This document shows, piece after piece, positions 8,983 through 17,797 of a stretch of 64,000 nucleotides of DNA. Each line of letters opens with the position of its first letter. Within the stretch, counting starts at the first letter, position 1. The DNA lies in contig DJYO01000022.1 in NCBI GenBank assembly GCA_002450155.1, forward strand, positions 66,668 through 130,667, in the 5' to 3' direction. Both the position numbers and the translations under genes were made by a program. Source of the stretch: Mageeibacillus sp. UBA6976 (GTDB lineage Bacteria; Bacillota; Clostridia; Saccharofermentanales; Saccharofermentanaceae). A model generated the notes under the pieces. The model worked only from the letters and a program-made list of their open reading frames with translations. It was not told the origin of the DNA and ran no database searches.

Positions 8983-9882
8983 TTAGGTACCGAGCTGTTC
9001 ATCGATCTCATCAAAAACCTGATCAACCTCATACGAATGACTCAAAGCTGAGCCGTATGTCTCAAATACTGTCTCGACAAGACCGTCTAAGAGTTCTGTA
9101 TTTGTCTTAAGACCTGTTACATTCTTAAGGCCGAGCTTGTTAGATACTGTAGCAAATGTAGAAGCATCGCTGTTGACACCGATACCGACTGCAACTGTCA
9201 TAGATGTTCTTGTTACTTCAACATTTACGCAAGCCTGACCGCTGATAGCTTCGATAGTGTCAGTGATCTCACCATCTTCGTCATAATATTCAATGATATC
9301 AGCAATATCTTCGTTATCAAGGATAGCTGTTGCGAGATCCTCAAAATCAATATTCTCTCTGAAGTAACCTGCATTTGCAGAGCTGAGCCACTCAGAAGAA
9401 GAGAGGTCATCTACATCGATGTCAGCCTTATCAAGGTTGTCTGCGAGAGCATCCATAACATCCTGAACATCGATCTTCTCACTAAACTCTACAGTAACAA
9501 CATAAGCAATGTCTGCCTGGTAATCTTCGAGATCTTCAGGATCTTCAAGGTCTTCAAGTTCATCTGCACCTGTTCCCTTAGCAAGGATCGCTATACCTGA
9601 TACTGTATCAGCATCGATGATATCATCCAGTTCATAGCTCTCGAGTGCGGACTCAAGATCCATCTCGTCCTCGATATAGTCAGCATCTACTACTGTGTAG
9701 AAACCGTCCTCGATATCACCTGTAAAGTCTTCTTCAAGATCTTCGGGATCTATCTCTTCACAACCGAGTGACTCTGCTGCTTTTGTAAAGCCGTTGATAG
9801 TGATTGCCTTTGTCTGGCTGCAGCCCGCAATTGTTAATATCATAGAAGAAGCAACAATTGCTGCAATTATCTTTCTTTTCAT
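8983..9882 (-). CDS. acidic secreted lipoprotein of unknown function
   Basis: 299 residues. The N-terminus KRKIIAAIVASSMILTIAGC is a lipoprotein signal peptide with the lipobox Cys at 21. The mature part is very acidic, with runs such as DLEDPEDLED, and has no family I recognise. It may bind cations or a basic ligand. The SD (GGAGG) and an extended -10 (TGATATAAT at 9917-9925 on the minus strand) support the start and a dedicated promoter. A terminator follows the gene, so it is probably expressed more strongly than the ABC exporter behind it, and it could be the exporter's substrate-binding or accessory lipoprotein. Confidence 0.75.
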   Translation of the reverse strand: MKRKIIAAIVASSMILTIAGCSQTKAITINGFTKAAESLGCEEIDPEDLEEDFTGDIEDGFYTVVDADYIEDEMDLESALESYELDDIIDADTVSGIAILAKGTGADELEDLEDPEDLEDYQADIAYVVTVEFSEKIDVQDVMDALADNLDKADIDVDDLSSSEWLSSANAGYFRENIDFEDLATAILDNEDIADIIEYYDEDGEITDTIEAISGQACVNVEVTRTSMTVAVGIGVNSDASTFATVSNKLGLKNVTGLKTNTELLDGLVETVFETYGSALSHSYEVDQVFDEIDEQLGT

Positions 9883-9916
9883 TTTAAAACATCCTCCGTA
9901 TTAATGAGATACCCGA

Positions 9917-9925
9917 ATTATATCA
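9917..9925 (-). promoter_or_regulatory. extended -10 promoter of the acidic lipoprotein gene
   Basis: TGATATAAT on the minus strand, about 35 bases before the lipoprotein ATG. No good -35 is seen at 17 bases, which is normal for TGn-extended promoters. Confidence 0.5.
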
Positions 9926-9932
9926 CATTCCT

Positions 9933-9960
9933 TTGACTATGCTATTATGTAGCATATATA
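9933..9960 (+). promoter_or_regulatory. promoter with dyad TATGCTA-N5-TAGCATA before the esterase gene
   Basis: TTGACT (9933-9938) and TATATA (9955-9960) are 16 bases apart. A perfect 7-bp inverted repeat at 9938-9956 fills the spacer and also lies upstream of the lipoprotein promoter, so one repressor could control both divergent genes. Confidence 0.4.
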
Positions 9961-9991
9961 CAAAGTATTCTTCCTCGGGGATATTGTTGCA

Positions 9992-11329
9992 ATGGATATC
10001 GTACAAACAAAACTTGGCAAGGTCAGAGGCAAGGAGACCGGGGGCGTGCTCCGGTTTACCGGCATACCTTTTGCCGAGCCTCCGACAGGAGATCTTACCT
10101 TCAAGCATCCCGTTCCAAAAAAGCCGTGGGACGGCGTCCTTGACTGCCTTACCCCTTCCTTAAATCCCATGCAGGGTCCGGGACATATAGTCTGTGACTA
10201 CAGGAGCAAGGACTGTCTGTACATGAATATCTTTGTACCCACATCCGGCAAGAGCAGCTATCCCGTATCTGTCTGGATCTACGGCGGTTCATTCACAAAT
10301 GGCGGCATCGGCAAGGCCGGAGAGAATGGTGAGGGGCTGGTATACGATCTCACCCGTTTTGCCATAGAGACCGATACCATTGCAGTCTGCTTTAATTACA
10401 GGGTCAACCTCTACGGATTTCTGAACCTGAACTTTCTGGATCCTTCCTGCGACATGAACTGCGGGCTCTACGACCAGATCATGGCCCTCAGGTTCATAAG
10501 AGAGAATATTGCAGCCTTCGGGGGAATGGCAGATAACATCACGGTCTTCGGCCAGTCTGCCGGAGCTTCCTGTATCCTTGCCATGATGGGGATGGAGGAG
10601 GCCCGGGGCTTGTTCGACAAGGCTATATCCATGTCGGCCTTTGTTAATTCCTTCTGGACAGAAGAAGAGAGCAGGCGACTTACCCGCTACTACCTAAGAT
10701 GCGTTCATGTTAAGCCCGATGAACTGGAGAAACTCAGAGATCTGCCGGAAGATGTCATACAGCGGGCAGGGCAGCAGCTCAAAAGCCATGTCTATGCAAA
10801 AAGAGAGCTTCGGTGCGCTTTTTCTCCCGTGATCGACGGCAAGACGATTAAGGATCTGCCGGGACTGCTCTGCAGGGATTCGGACATTCCCCTGCTCATT
10901 GGCACATGCTGGCATGAAGCAGACATATTCACATCCGGGATACCTGATATCCTGTTCCCTGCTGCGGCTATATTCTTCAGGCGCAAGCCCGGCAAAAAAG
11001 AAGGCAGGAGAGAACGCCTGTCAGATGAAATATCGGACATCCTGTACAAGGAACCTGCAAGGCAGATCCGGGATAATTACAAGGGAAGCTGCTGGTGCTA
11101 CGAATACCGGTACATGACCCCTGAGATAAGATCGAAACTCAACCGCTGCTACCACTCAAGCGATGTTGCCGTATTGCTGGGGATAAACACCGTGTTCACC
11201 GGCTCTGACGATCCTGAGTCAGATGCGATGGGCAGGAGACTTCGCAGGATATGGTCAGATTTTGCATGGAACACAGATCCGGGATGGCCCGAATACAGCA
11301 AAGATAAGTATATTCAGATAATCGAATAG
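9992..11329 (+). CDS. type-B carboxylesterase family protein
   Basis: 445 residues of the carboxylesterase/para-nitrobenzyl esterase family (alpha/beta hydrolase). GIPFAEPPTGDL at 24-35 is the family's N-terminal mark; the oxyanion-hole segment is VWIYGGSF at 94-101; the nucleophile is Ser189 in FGQSAGAS. A His in YHSSDVAVLLG near the C-terminus is the likely catalytic His. It is somewhat short for the family (about 490-550), lacking part of the usual lid. There is no signal peptide, so it is likely cytoplasmic. Substrate unknown: small esters or acetylated sugars or phenolics. It ends one base before the convergent gene on the other strand. Confidence 0.85.
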   Translation: MDIVQTKLGKVRGKETGGVLRFTGIPFAEPPTGDLTFKHPVPKKPWDGVLDCLTPSLNPMQGPGHIVCDYRSKDCLYMNIFVPTSGKSSYPVSVWIYGGSFTNGGIGKAGENGEGLVYDLTRFAIETDTIAVCFNYRVNLYGFLNLNFLDPSCDMNCGLYDQIMALRFIRENIAAFGGMADNITVFGQSAGASCILAMMGMEEARGLFDKAISMSAFVNSFWTEEESRRLTRYYLRCVHVKPDELEKLRDLPEDVIQRAGQQLKSHVYAKRELRCAFSPVIDGKTIKDLPGLLCRDSDIPLLIGTCWHEADIFTSGIPDILFPAAAIFFRRKPGKKEGRRERLSDEISDILYKEPARQIRDNYKGSCWCYEYRYMTPEIRSKLNRCYHSSDVAVLLGINTVFTGSDDPESDAMGRRLRRIWSDFAWNTDPGWPEYSKDKYIQIIE

Positions 11330-11330
11330 A

Positions 11331-11942
11331 TCAGCCGAATCGCTTCAGCACCGTGACTTCAACTTTGGAACCTACTATATGGACCGTAACATCGTCTGCA
11401 AATCTCTCTACAATAGACTTCTCAAGTCCGTCCGCATCCTCGTCCTCAGGTGCTGCATTCTCCTCATTATTGACTGAAGCAAGGTATGAGCTCATTGCCC
11501 AGCTGTAATCTCCTGAATGAGCTCCGATCTGACTGCCTAACTGCATAAGGCTTATAGCCTGATCGGTCTTAGCCCTTGACTCGGGGTCGTCCGGCAAAGT
11601 TATATTTGCCACCATCTCTCTGATCTTACCCATAATGCCCTTGGCAGCTGCATTCTTGCCTGTGGAAGCTACGGACAGGATCTCATTCCTTGTCTTTATA
11701 TCCATATTGATATCTGTTGCAAGATGGATCTCAACACTGCCGTCAGTTACAGTGAGATAGAAAGTGCCGTCCAGTTCATCAGTAAACGAACGGAAGAAAC
11801 CTATAAGCTCCTCTGACAAAAGCCTTAACCTTAAGCTGTTCTCCTTATCAAGACCTGCGAAAGCACCGGTCCTCTCAGTAATATCAAGTGCCTTGTCTAT
11901 GCCTTTGCCGTTAGCAGATATATCAACGATCTCTGTCTTCAT
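11331..11942 (-). CDS. protein with a degenerate histidine-kinase-like ATPase (GHKL) fold, function unknown
   Basis: 203 residues, no membrane segment or signal peptide. The stretch LRLRLLSEELIGFFRS (about 37-52) resembles the N-box helix of anti-sigma-factor/GHKL ATPases, followed by beta-strand patterns LTVTDGSVEIHLATD and a TGKNAAAKGIMGKIREM helix. Clear G1/G2 ATP-lid motifs are not seen, so ATP binding is doubtful. Similar stand-alone proteins are frequent in Clostridia and uncharacterised. It is single and convergent with the esterase gene. Confidence 0.55.
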   Translation of the reverse strand: MKTEIVDISANGKGIDKALDITERTGAFAGLDKENSLRLRLLSEELIGFFRSFTDELDGTFYLTVTDGSVEIHLATDINMDIKTRNEILSVASTGKNAAAKGIMGKIREMVANITLPDDPESRAKTDQAISLMQLGSQIGAHSGDYSWAMSSYLASVNNEENAAPEDEDADGLEKSIVERFADDVTVHIVGSKVEVTVLKRFG

Positions 11943-12402
11943 ATAGACCTCCGGATCTCTTATTCCAAATGATTATAACATGAGAGCAGCCTTACCGGAT
12001 AATAAGCGGTTGTACCTGTCAATAAAGTGGACACCAAAAATATTTTTCTTTAATTCTTTTTTCTGCAGGTAGACACCATCGTTCAACTGATGGTAGGTGA
12101 TGTTCGCTGACATGTTCGCTGTAACAGCGAACTCCTTAGCGAACTTTATACAATGTTGTAGTGCCTGAATGATACTCCACAACTGGTGCATCGTTCAACA
12201 GCAAAGTTATAAATGGCAACCTGATTATTGAACTTATCTCCAGCAAACCCTCCAGCACTGCAGGACAGGTTGCTGTATAAACAGCTGAAATCAAGACATT
12301 ATTCCTGCATATAGTCCTGCAGTGCATCAGTGAATGCTTCATTTACATTGTCGGTTTTTGTAGTTTTTGTCGCTTTTTTCAATAGGGGTTTAGGTTTAGC
12401 AG
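11943..12402. other. AT-rich gene-free stretch with nested dyad and decayed coding remnants
   Basis: No intact gene. At 12102-12144 the word GTTCGCT occurs twice and its complement twice, forming a nested dyad centred on 12123 with an inner perfect GTTCGCTG-TAA-CAGCGAAC. On the minus strand 12299-12382 is a short frame ending in NVNEAFTDALQDYMQE with no usable start or SD; after its stop the same frame stays open for about 50 further Cys-containing residues. This looks like a decayed gene, possibly from a mobile element, but I cannot assign a family. Confidence 0.4.
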
Positions 12403-13197
12403 CTATTCAATCACAGTTTCAATCACATATTGAACTACCTCATCCGTGATGAAATAATCCTCGTGTTTGATTCCGTGAAAAATCATACACTCAGCTTCGG
12501 CATAGCAAGCTGCCAGTTTTCGCTGCATATTCGCATCAAGTGTAGTATCCGAATCTGATCCAATAACCGTAACCGGACAGGTCGTATTTCTTGCGTACTC
12601 ATCAACTCTGATGTTGTTCTTTATAAATACTTGCAATGGTCCCCAGAATATCGGAATTATCTTGTTATACATATCAGCGCTTGTGCGATAACCGGATGCC
12701 AATACAAGATGCTTGCATTCCCTAACGCTTGCCAGATAAGCCGCCATTCCACAGCCATAACTGTGACCGAAAATATATATGTCTCTATCCGGATATTTCT
12801 GCGCAGCATAGTCGTATAATTCTTCAGCCGCCTGCTGCATTGTTCTAAGGTTCATTTTCCCTTTACTTTTTTGAGTCCCGTAATAATCTACTGAAAAAAA
12901 CGGACAGTCAAAGCGTCCTCCGTACATTCCCACAGTATTATATGCAATATACATGGAGCCACCGAAACAGAGGATTACCTTATCATCCTCCACATCCATA
13001 TTGTATCCGTATCCATATAAGGACTCATTTATCTGAATCTCCACAGGCTCATAAGAGACTTCCCTCAGCTGTCTGTCCCCCTTATAAAAGGAATAGGAAA
13101 TAAACTGCATGATCGCATCCGTTGCGAAGAATGCAATCAATACAAACATAATTATTTTCAGTACGATGTATGCAATGTTCACCTTTTTCTTCCCCAT
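12403..13197 (-). CDS. membrane-anchored alpha/beta hydrolase
   Basis: 264 residues. One N-terminal membrane helix (about 7-31) anchors an alpha/beta hydrolase domain. GHSYGCG (about 144-150) carries the nucleophile Ser, GSDSDTTLD the likely acid residue, and GIKHEDYF the catalytic His. It follows the PadR gene by 4 bp, so PadR probably controls it. Base composition is AT-richer than in most neighbours (more AAA, GAA and ATT codons), consistent with transfer of the PadR-hydrolase pair. Substrate unknown. Confidence 0.75.
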   Translation of the reverse strand: MGKKKVNIAYIVLKIIMFVLIAFFATDAIMQFISYSFYKGDRQLREVSYEPVEIQINESLYGYGYNMDVEDDKVILCFGGSMYIAYNTVGMYGGRFDCPFFSVDYYGTQKSKGKMNLRTMQQAAEELYDYAAQKYPDRDIYIFGHSYGCGMAAYLASVRECKHLVLASGYRTSADMYNKIIPIFWGPLQVFIKNNIRVDEYARNTTCPVTVIGSDSDTTLDANMQRKLAACYAEAECMIFHGIKHEDYFITDEVVQYVIETVIE

Positions 13198-13201
13198 ATG
13201 A

Positions 13202-13750
13202 TTATTTTCCGCCTCTTTGCCTCAGCATTTTCTTTGCCTTGGCGCACCATTTCAGATACGCTTCATAAGTCTCGATTCCGAAGGAAGCTGTAAGAGAATA
13301 ATAAATATGATCCTCTATATCCAATGATTTCTCCAAGGCTTCACTATATTTCTTCAGTACCTTGAGATCCTTCTGTATCTGTTCTTCAAATACTTCTATG
13401 TTATGAATCGAAATTTCTCTGCTTTCCGCGCCACCAAAAAACAGTTTCAGAAGAGTTTCATATTTTAGTTCATTGCTTGCCTGTTCTTCTTTGAGCCAAT
13501 CCTTAAGTGCATCACAACCGCTCTCTGTAATATGGTAAGTGGTCTTTTCGCGCCCACCCACAGATGTATCGTTTTTCGTGATCAAGCCTTGGCTCTCCAT
13601 ACCCTTCAATGCGGGATATATATTTCCAAAACTCCCCTTCCAGAAAAAGCTGATAGCTCCATCAATGCGTTTTTTAATATCATAGCCTGTTAAATTCTCA
13701 TGACTGAGAAGCCCAAGAACTACCATATCAATTTTTCTTTCCCGTGCCAT
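13202..13750 (-). CDS. PadR family transcriptional regulator
   Basis: 182 residues from the ATG at 13750, which has AAGGAG 7-8 bases upstream; a frame reaching back to 13912 would swallow the promoter. The winged helix is clear: VLGLLSHENLTGYDIKKRI, then the GSFGNIYPALKGMESQGLI recognition part and the GREKTTYHIT wing (about 1-80). The C-terminal half is helical and dimerising. PadR proteins usually repress an adjacent stress or efflux gene and themselves; here the hydrolase 4 bp downstream is the likely partner. Direct repeats over its own promoter support autoregulation. Confidence 0.85.
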   Translation of the reverse strand: MARERKIDMVVLGLLSHENLTGYDIKKRIDGAISFFWKGSFGNIYPALKGMESQGLITKNDTSVGGREKTTYHITESGCDALKDWLKEEQASNELKYETLLKLFFGGAESREISIHNIEVFEEQIQKDLKVLKKYSEALEKSLDIEDHIYYSLTASFGIETYEAYLKWCAKAKKMLRQRGGK

Positions 13751-13773
13751 GTCGTTCTCCTTTATGTATCTAC

Positions 13774-13822
13774 TTGATATATCGTTTTGATATATCATAG
13801 CGCCTTGCGAAAGAATTATCAA
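13774..13822 (-). promoter_or_regulatory. PadR promoter with tandem operator repeats
   Basis: On the minus strand TTGATA (13817-13822) and TATGAT (13794-13799) are exactly 17 bases apart. On the plus strand TTGATATATC occurs twice, at 13774-13783 and 13787-13796, 13 bp apart, each containing the palindrome GATATATC. They sit over the -10 and transcription start, as expected for self-repression by PadR. Confidence 0.65.
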
Positions 13823-13874
13823 GCAATTACTTAAAACTCCTTCAGTGTAAAACTTACTACCGCCTTTCCTGCTC

Positions 13875-13923
13875 CGGAGAAAAAGAAAAGAGCCACCAAT
13901 GTCTTTTCGCATCAGTAGCTCTT
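13875..13923 (-). terminator. Rho-independent terminator after the RNA methyltransferase gene
   Basis: A 14-bp stem with a few G-T pairs (arms AAGAGC and GCTCTT at the base) closes an 8-base loop rich in A. On the minus strand it is followed by TTCTTTTTCT. It overlaps the stop codon of the methyltransferase gene. Confidence 0.75.
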
Positions 13924-15313
13924 ACTGTTGGTTCCGTCGGTTGCTCAAGAGGCACACCGTCTCGACCCCTGCTGCATTGGGAAACAGATCCACCGGAGTT
14001 ATGCCTGCTATGTCATAAGACTTCCTGAGCTGTATCAGGTCCCTTGCCAGAGATGCGGGATCACAGGATACATAGCATATCTTCCGGGGTGCCAGATCAG
14101 AGATCTTCCTGATCACGCCCGGGTCCATACCCTTCCTCGGGGGATCTACTATAACTGCATCTGCAGGAAGGATCCTGCCCTTCTTTATAAGATCTGCTAT
14201 ATCTGCCTTAAGTACATCCCTGCAGATGTATATAAGGTCATCTTCGCTGCCCGGGAATGCCAGTTTTCTGTTGATCTTGGCTGATTCCACAGCCTCGGGG
14301 ACAGATTCGATGCCAAAGATCTTCTGTCCCCCGCTCTTGATCCCCATACCGAGAGTGCCGCATCCGCAGTAAAGGTCATAGATGACCTCTGCTTCCTTAA
14401 GATACCCGGAAGCTATGCCGGCCAGGATCTCGGCCTGCTCCGTATTCACCTGGAAGAAGGACCCTGCCTTGATGCGGAGCCTGCGGGAGCAAAAGATCTC
14501 ATCGTAGCTGTCACAGCCGTCTATTACGACGCGCTTGCCTCCCCTGGTCCGGATAGATGCTTTGTCCGGGCTTATCCTGAGAAGTATGCCCTTAAGATCG
14601 AAGCCTTCTTTGTGGCATAGGTCGTAAGAAGCCTCCTTTATGCCGCTTGCAGTAAGGTAATCTTCTATATCTCTTATAAGGGTCTCGTGAGGCCCGGTGC
14701 TTGTTGTTACAAATTCCATAAGGACCTGCATCGTTCTCAGAGATGCTCGGAGCACGAGTCCGTCAAGAAGCCTGATAGGCGCTCTTTCGAAACGCTTCTC
14801 TATCGTCCTTCTTATCTTGCTGAATATCTCATACTCTATAAGTTCTTCATCGTATTCTCCCAATTCGTGAGATGAGGCTACAAGGAGGCCTATCCTGCCC
14901 TGCCTTATCTGATACTGCATATGGTTGCGGTATCTTCTGTTATCCTTAGCTCCCCTTATGGGTCTTATAAGAGAATCTGCCTCATCTTCGGTAAGGCCTG
15001 TTATCCTTATAAGGCATTCTCTTACCCTGTTTTGTTTATATTCCAGCTGAAAGCCGTAACTCATAGGGGCAAGGGGGAGCCCTCCACTCACCTTATCCTG
15101 AGGAATAAAAGGGGAGAGCCTTGATGCAGAAGGCTTTAAGATCTCCAGGACTTCTGCTTCGCAGTATCTTTTGCCCTCCCGGGTTATCCTAACCCTGCAC
15201 TCCTCGTCAGGGAAAGCTCCCGGAGCAAAAACGGTCTTGCCCGATGCAAGCGAGCCGATCCCCTGCCCTTCGCTCCCAAGCGCTCTTATGGTTATTACTG
15301 CCTCTTCAAGCAT
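13922..15313 (-). CDS. TrmA/RlmD-family RNA 5-methyluracil methyltransferase lacking the Fe-S cysteines
   Basis: 463 residues from the ATG at 15313 (GGAG 7 bases upstream). An N-terminal TRAM-like beta domain (about 1-58) is followed by a SAM-dependent methyltransferase domain. SAM loop: IYDLYCGCGTLGM; then VDPPRKGMD; catalytic Cys417 in YVSCDPAS; VETV near 450. The family makes m5U in 23S rRNA (U747/U1939) or tRNA. In most RlmD proteins four Cys hold a 4Fe-4S cluster just after the TRAM domain; here the aligned segment FIPQDKVSGGLPL (about 69-81) has none, so the cluster is absent. It is divergent from the PBP gene. Confidence 0.8.
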   Translation of the reverse strand: MLEEAVITIRALGSEGQGIGSLASGKTVFAPGAFPDEECRVRITREGKRYCEAEVLEILKPSASRLSPFIPQDKVSGGLPLAPMSYGFQLEYKQNRVRECLIRITGLTEDEADSLIRPIRGAKDNRRYRNHMQYQIRQGRIGLLVASSHELGEYDEELIEYEIFSKIRRTIEKRFERAPIRLLDGLVLRASLRTMQVLMEFVTTSTGPHETLIRDIEDYLTASGIKEASYDLCHKEGFDLKGILLRISPDKASIRTRGGKRVVIDGCDSYDEIFCSRRLRIKAGSFFQVNTEQAEILAGIASGYLKEAEVIYDLYCGCGTLGMGIKSGGQKIFGIESVPEAVESAKINRKLAFPGSEDDLIYICRDVLKADIADLIKKGRILPADAVIVDPPRKGMDPGVIRKISDLAPRKICYVSCDPASLARDLIQLRKSYDIAGITPVDLFPNAAGVETVCLLSNRRNQQ

Positions 15314-15401
15314 AAGAAATCTCCATTGCCTCACATTAGTAATCTAATTATAACTAATCTCGTGGTAAAATTAGGTGTAATTCAGATTGGAGGCGGAAGA
15401 A

Positions 15402-17711
15402 TTGGCCACAGCAAAGAATCAGCGTTCGACTATCCCGGTTAATCCGGAGAGCAGCGCTTTGGCAGATGAACTTAGGTCCCAGCTCAAGGGCAAACCCACA
15501 AAGTCAGGTTTCTCAAGAAGCCTGCTGCGTGAAATTGTAGGGTTTGCAGGCGATGTTACCCGCATCGTCGTGGTTATCGTACTTTGCCTGTGTTTTCTTT
15601 TCGGCGGATTCGGCGCCGGAATGCTCCTGGGGTATGCCTCCACTACCAAACCCCTCTCCATAGGAGATCTGACCACGGCCGAAGAATCCCAGACTTCCTT
15701 TGTATATGACAGCCAGGGCAATGTCCTCGCCAAGCTTACAGGCAGCGAGAATATCGACCGTATCTATGTGCCCTACGGCTCCATCAAGGATACTTATATA
15801 GATGAAGCGATAATATCCGTTGAAGACCAGCGTTTCTACGAGCACTCCGGTATCGACATCAAGCGTATCGGCAGTGCGCTCCTTTCAGCTCTGGCCCATG
15901 GCGGCTCCGCAACCCACGGCGGTTCGACTATAACTCAGCAGACAGTTAAGCTCATAAGCGGTCAGGACGAGCACTCCACCTCGCGTAAGGTCCAGGAGTG
16001 GTTCTCTGCCATGGAACTGGAGCAGAATCTGTCCAAGGACGAGATCCTTGAGCTCTATCTCAATCTTGCACCTATGGGCAACAACTATGTAGGCGTTCAG
16101 GCAGCAGCCCAGAACTACTTCGGCAAGGATGCGTCAGAGCTGAATCTCAATGAATGTGCACTTCTTGCAGGCCTGCCCAAGAGCCCTTCCTACTACAATC
16201 CCCTGAGAGAATCCGGCAGACGCAACGCCTTAAGACGTATGAGGATAATCCTCGGTAAGATGTACGATCTTGGCTACATCACCGAGGAAGAATATAACGA
16301 AGCCCTTAATACAGAAGTTGTATTCAAGGAGAGGGAAACAGACAGGAGCGTGCAGATCAATTCCTACTTTACCGAGTATGCAATATCCGAGGTGATCACA
16401 GATCTGTCTGAAGCAAGGGGCATCTCAAGAAGCCTTGCATCTACCCTTGTATATAACCGAGGCTATCATATCTATACGACACTGGAGCCCGGGACACAGG
16501 CGATACTGGACGAAGCCTTTACCAACAGGGATCTCTTCCAGGCGGATCCTGAAAAGCTGGCGGATTACCCGGAGAAACCCACAGGTTCAATGGTTGTAAT
16601 AAACACTGCTACCGGAGCGATCGCCGCCATGCAGGGAGGCTACGGAGAGAAGAACATGAACCTCTCCCTTAACCGTGCGGTCTCTGCCCACAGAAACCCG
16701 GGTTCGTCGATAAAACCACTGATCGCATATGGTCCGGGCTTAGAGCTTGGTATTATTGCTCCGGGTACGATCTATGTTGACGAGGAATGCCATCTGGATC
16801 CTTCGAACCCCGACGCGATCTGGCCTGTAAACTACGAAAGAGACTATCTCGGCGCCATCACCATAAGGCAGGGCCTCGTTAAATCCCGTAATACCATTGC
16901 AGCGCAGGTATGGACGGATGTAGGAGGCGAGACTGCTCTCTGGTATCTGAAGCAGGTAGGTATCGACAGGACATCTGAAGGCGCCTTCCCCTCACAGTCA
17001 GTGGGCGGCTTTACAACGGGCATGACCACCCTTGAGATGTCAGCAGCTTACAATACCTTTGCCTGCGGCGGTACTTATACCGAGCCCTATGCTTATACCC
17101 AGGTATTAGACAGCGACGGCAATGTGGTCATAACGTCCCAGCCTCTCAGCTACAGAGTCTACTCTGCTGAGACCTGCTTCCTTATGGCAGATATGCTCAA
17201 GGGTGTAGTTACATCAGGCACACCTTCCAAGTACGGCGGACAGCTTACCGGTGCGAACGGCGAGCATATAGATACAGCAGGCAAGACCGGTACCACATCA
17301 GATAACAACGATAAGTGGTTCTGCGGATTTACTCCCTACTATGCAGCAGCTGTCTGGTACGGTTACGACAACCGTTTGAGACAGACATCTATCCCTAAGC
17401 CTGACCGTAACAATGCCGTCAGGATCTGGATGTACTGTATGCAGAAGATCCATGAGAATCTCCCCGGCGCTACATTTGCTAAGCCCGATTCCATAGTATC
17501 CATGCAGGTATGCTCTTCCGGCTATTACCCTACTGATGAGTGCCGCGCGGCAGGAACGACTTATACGGATTACTTTGTATCCGGCAGTATGCTCTGTCCT
17601 TCTGAAGACAGAGTCTGCCCAATACATGTGCCTTCTCCTACGCCTGTTCCCGTTGAAACAGCGGATCCTAACGCCCAGATCCCGGACGATCAGACTACGG
17701 CCGGCGTATGA
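15402..17711 (+). CDS. class A penicillin-binding protein (PBP1A type)
   Basis: 769 residues with a TTG start at 15402 chosen because GGAGG lies 8 bases before it; an earlier in-frame TTG at 15387 has no SD. A cytoplasmic tail and one membrane helix (about 45-75) precede a GT51 transglycosylase with catalytic Glu141 in EDQRFYEHSG and GGSTITQQ. The transpeptidase domain carries S435SIK438, S495RN497 and K628TG. It polymerises and crosslinks peptidoglycan on the outer face of the membrane. The C-terminal tail is Pro/Thr-rich (PTPVPVETADPN). It lies alone, divergent from the RNA methyltransferase and followed by proB. Confidence 0.9.
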   Translation: MATAKNQRSTIPVNPESSALADELRSQLKGKPTKSGFSRSLLREIVGFAGDVTRIVVVIVLCLCFLFGGFGAGMLLGYASTTKPLSIGDLTTAEESQTSFVYDSQGNVLAKLTGSENIDRIYVPYGSIKDTYIDEAIISVEDQRFYEHSGIDIKRIGSALLSALAHGGSATHGGSTITQQTVKLISGQDEHSTSRKVQEWFSAMELEQNLSKDEILELYLNLAPMGNNYVGVQAAAQNYFGKDASELNLNECALLAGLPKSPSYYNPLRESGRRNALRRMRIILGKMYDLGYITEEEYNEALNTEVVFKERETDRSVQINSYFTEYAISEVITDLSEARGISRSLASTLVYNRGYHIYTTLEPGTQAILDEAFTNRDLFQADPEKLADYPEKPTGSMVVINTATGAIAAMQGGYGEKNMNLSLNRAVSAHRNPGSSIKPLIAYGPGLELGIIAPGTIYVDEECHLDPSNPDAIWPVNYERDYLGAITIRQGLVKSRNTIAAQVWTDVGGETALWYLKQVGIDRTSEGAFPSQSVGGFTTGMTTLEMSAAYNTFACGGTYTEPYAYTQVLDSDGNVVITSQPLSYRVYSAETCFLMADMLKGVVTSGTPSKYGGQLTGANGEHIDTAGKTGTTSDNNDKWFCGFTPYYAAAVWYGYDNRLRQTSIPKPDRNNAVRIWMYCMQKIHENLPGATFAKPDSIVSMQVCSSGYYPTDECRAAGTTYTDYFVSGSMLCPSEDRVCPIHVPSPTPVPVETADPNAQIPDDQTTAGV

Positions 17712-17727
17712 TCAAATTTGTCTTATT

Positions 17728-17756
17728 GATTTTTTGAGCATGAGAGTATATCCTTT
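17728..17756 (+). promoter_or_regulatory. probable proB promoter
   Basis: TTGATT (17728-17733) and TATCCT (17751-17756) are 17 bases apart, about 40 bases before the proB start. Confidence 0.4.
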
Positions 17757-17797
17757 ACGTGCTTTATTGATATTTAATAAATAAGGAGCGTATTCAA

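Noticed and set aside
8983..9882. Repeated Asp/Glu-Asp-Leu codons as a tandem DNA repeat
   Set aside because: The repetition is compositional and imperfect at DNA level; it reflects an acidic protein rather than a repeat array.
12018..12070. Possible insertion-sequence end (GTCAATAAAGTGGACACC followed by a T-rich stretch)
   Set aside because: It resembles ends of some insertion sequences, but no matching second end, transposase or target duplication could be found.
15350..15376. ATTAGT...ACTAAT arms between the RNA methyltransferase and PBP genes as another DtxR-like site
   Set aside because: The spacing (TTAG to CTAA) does not fit the 14-bp TTAG-N6-CTAA geometry of the other sites.
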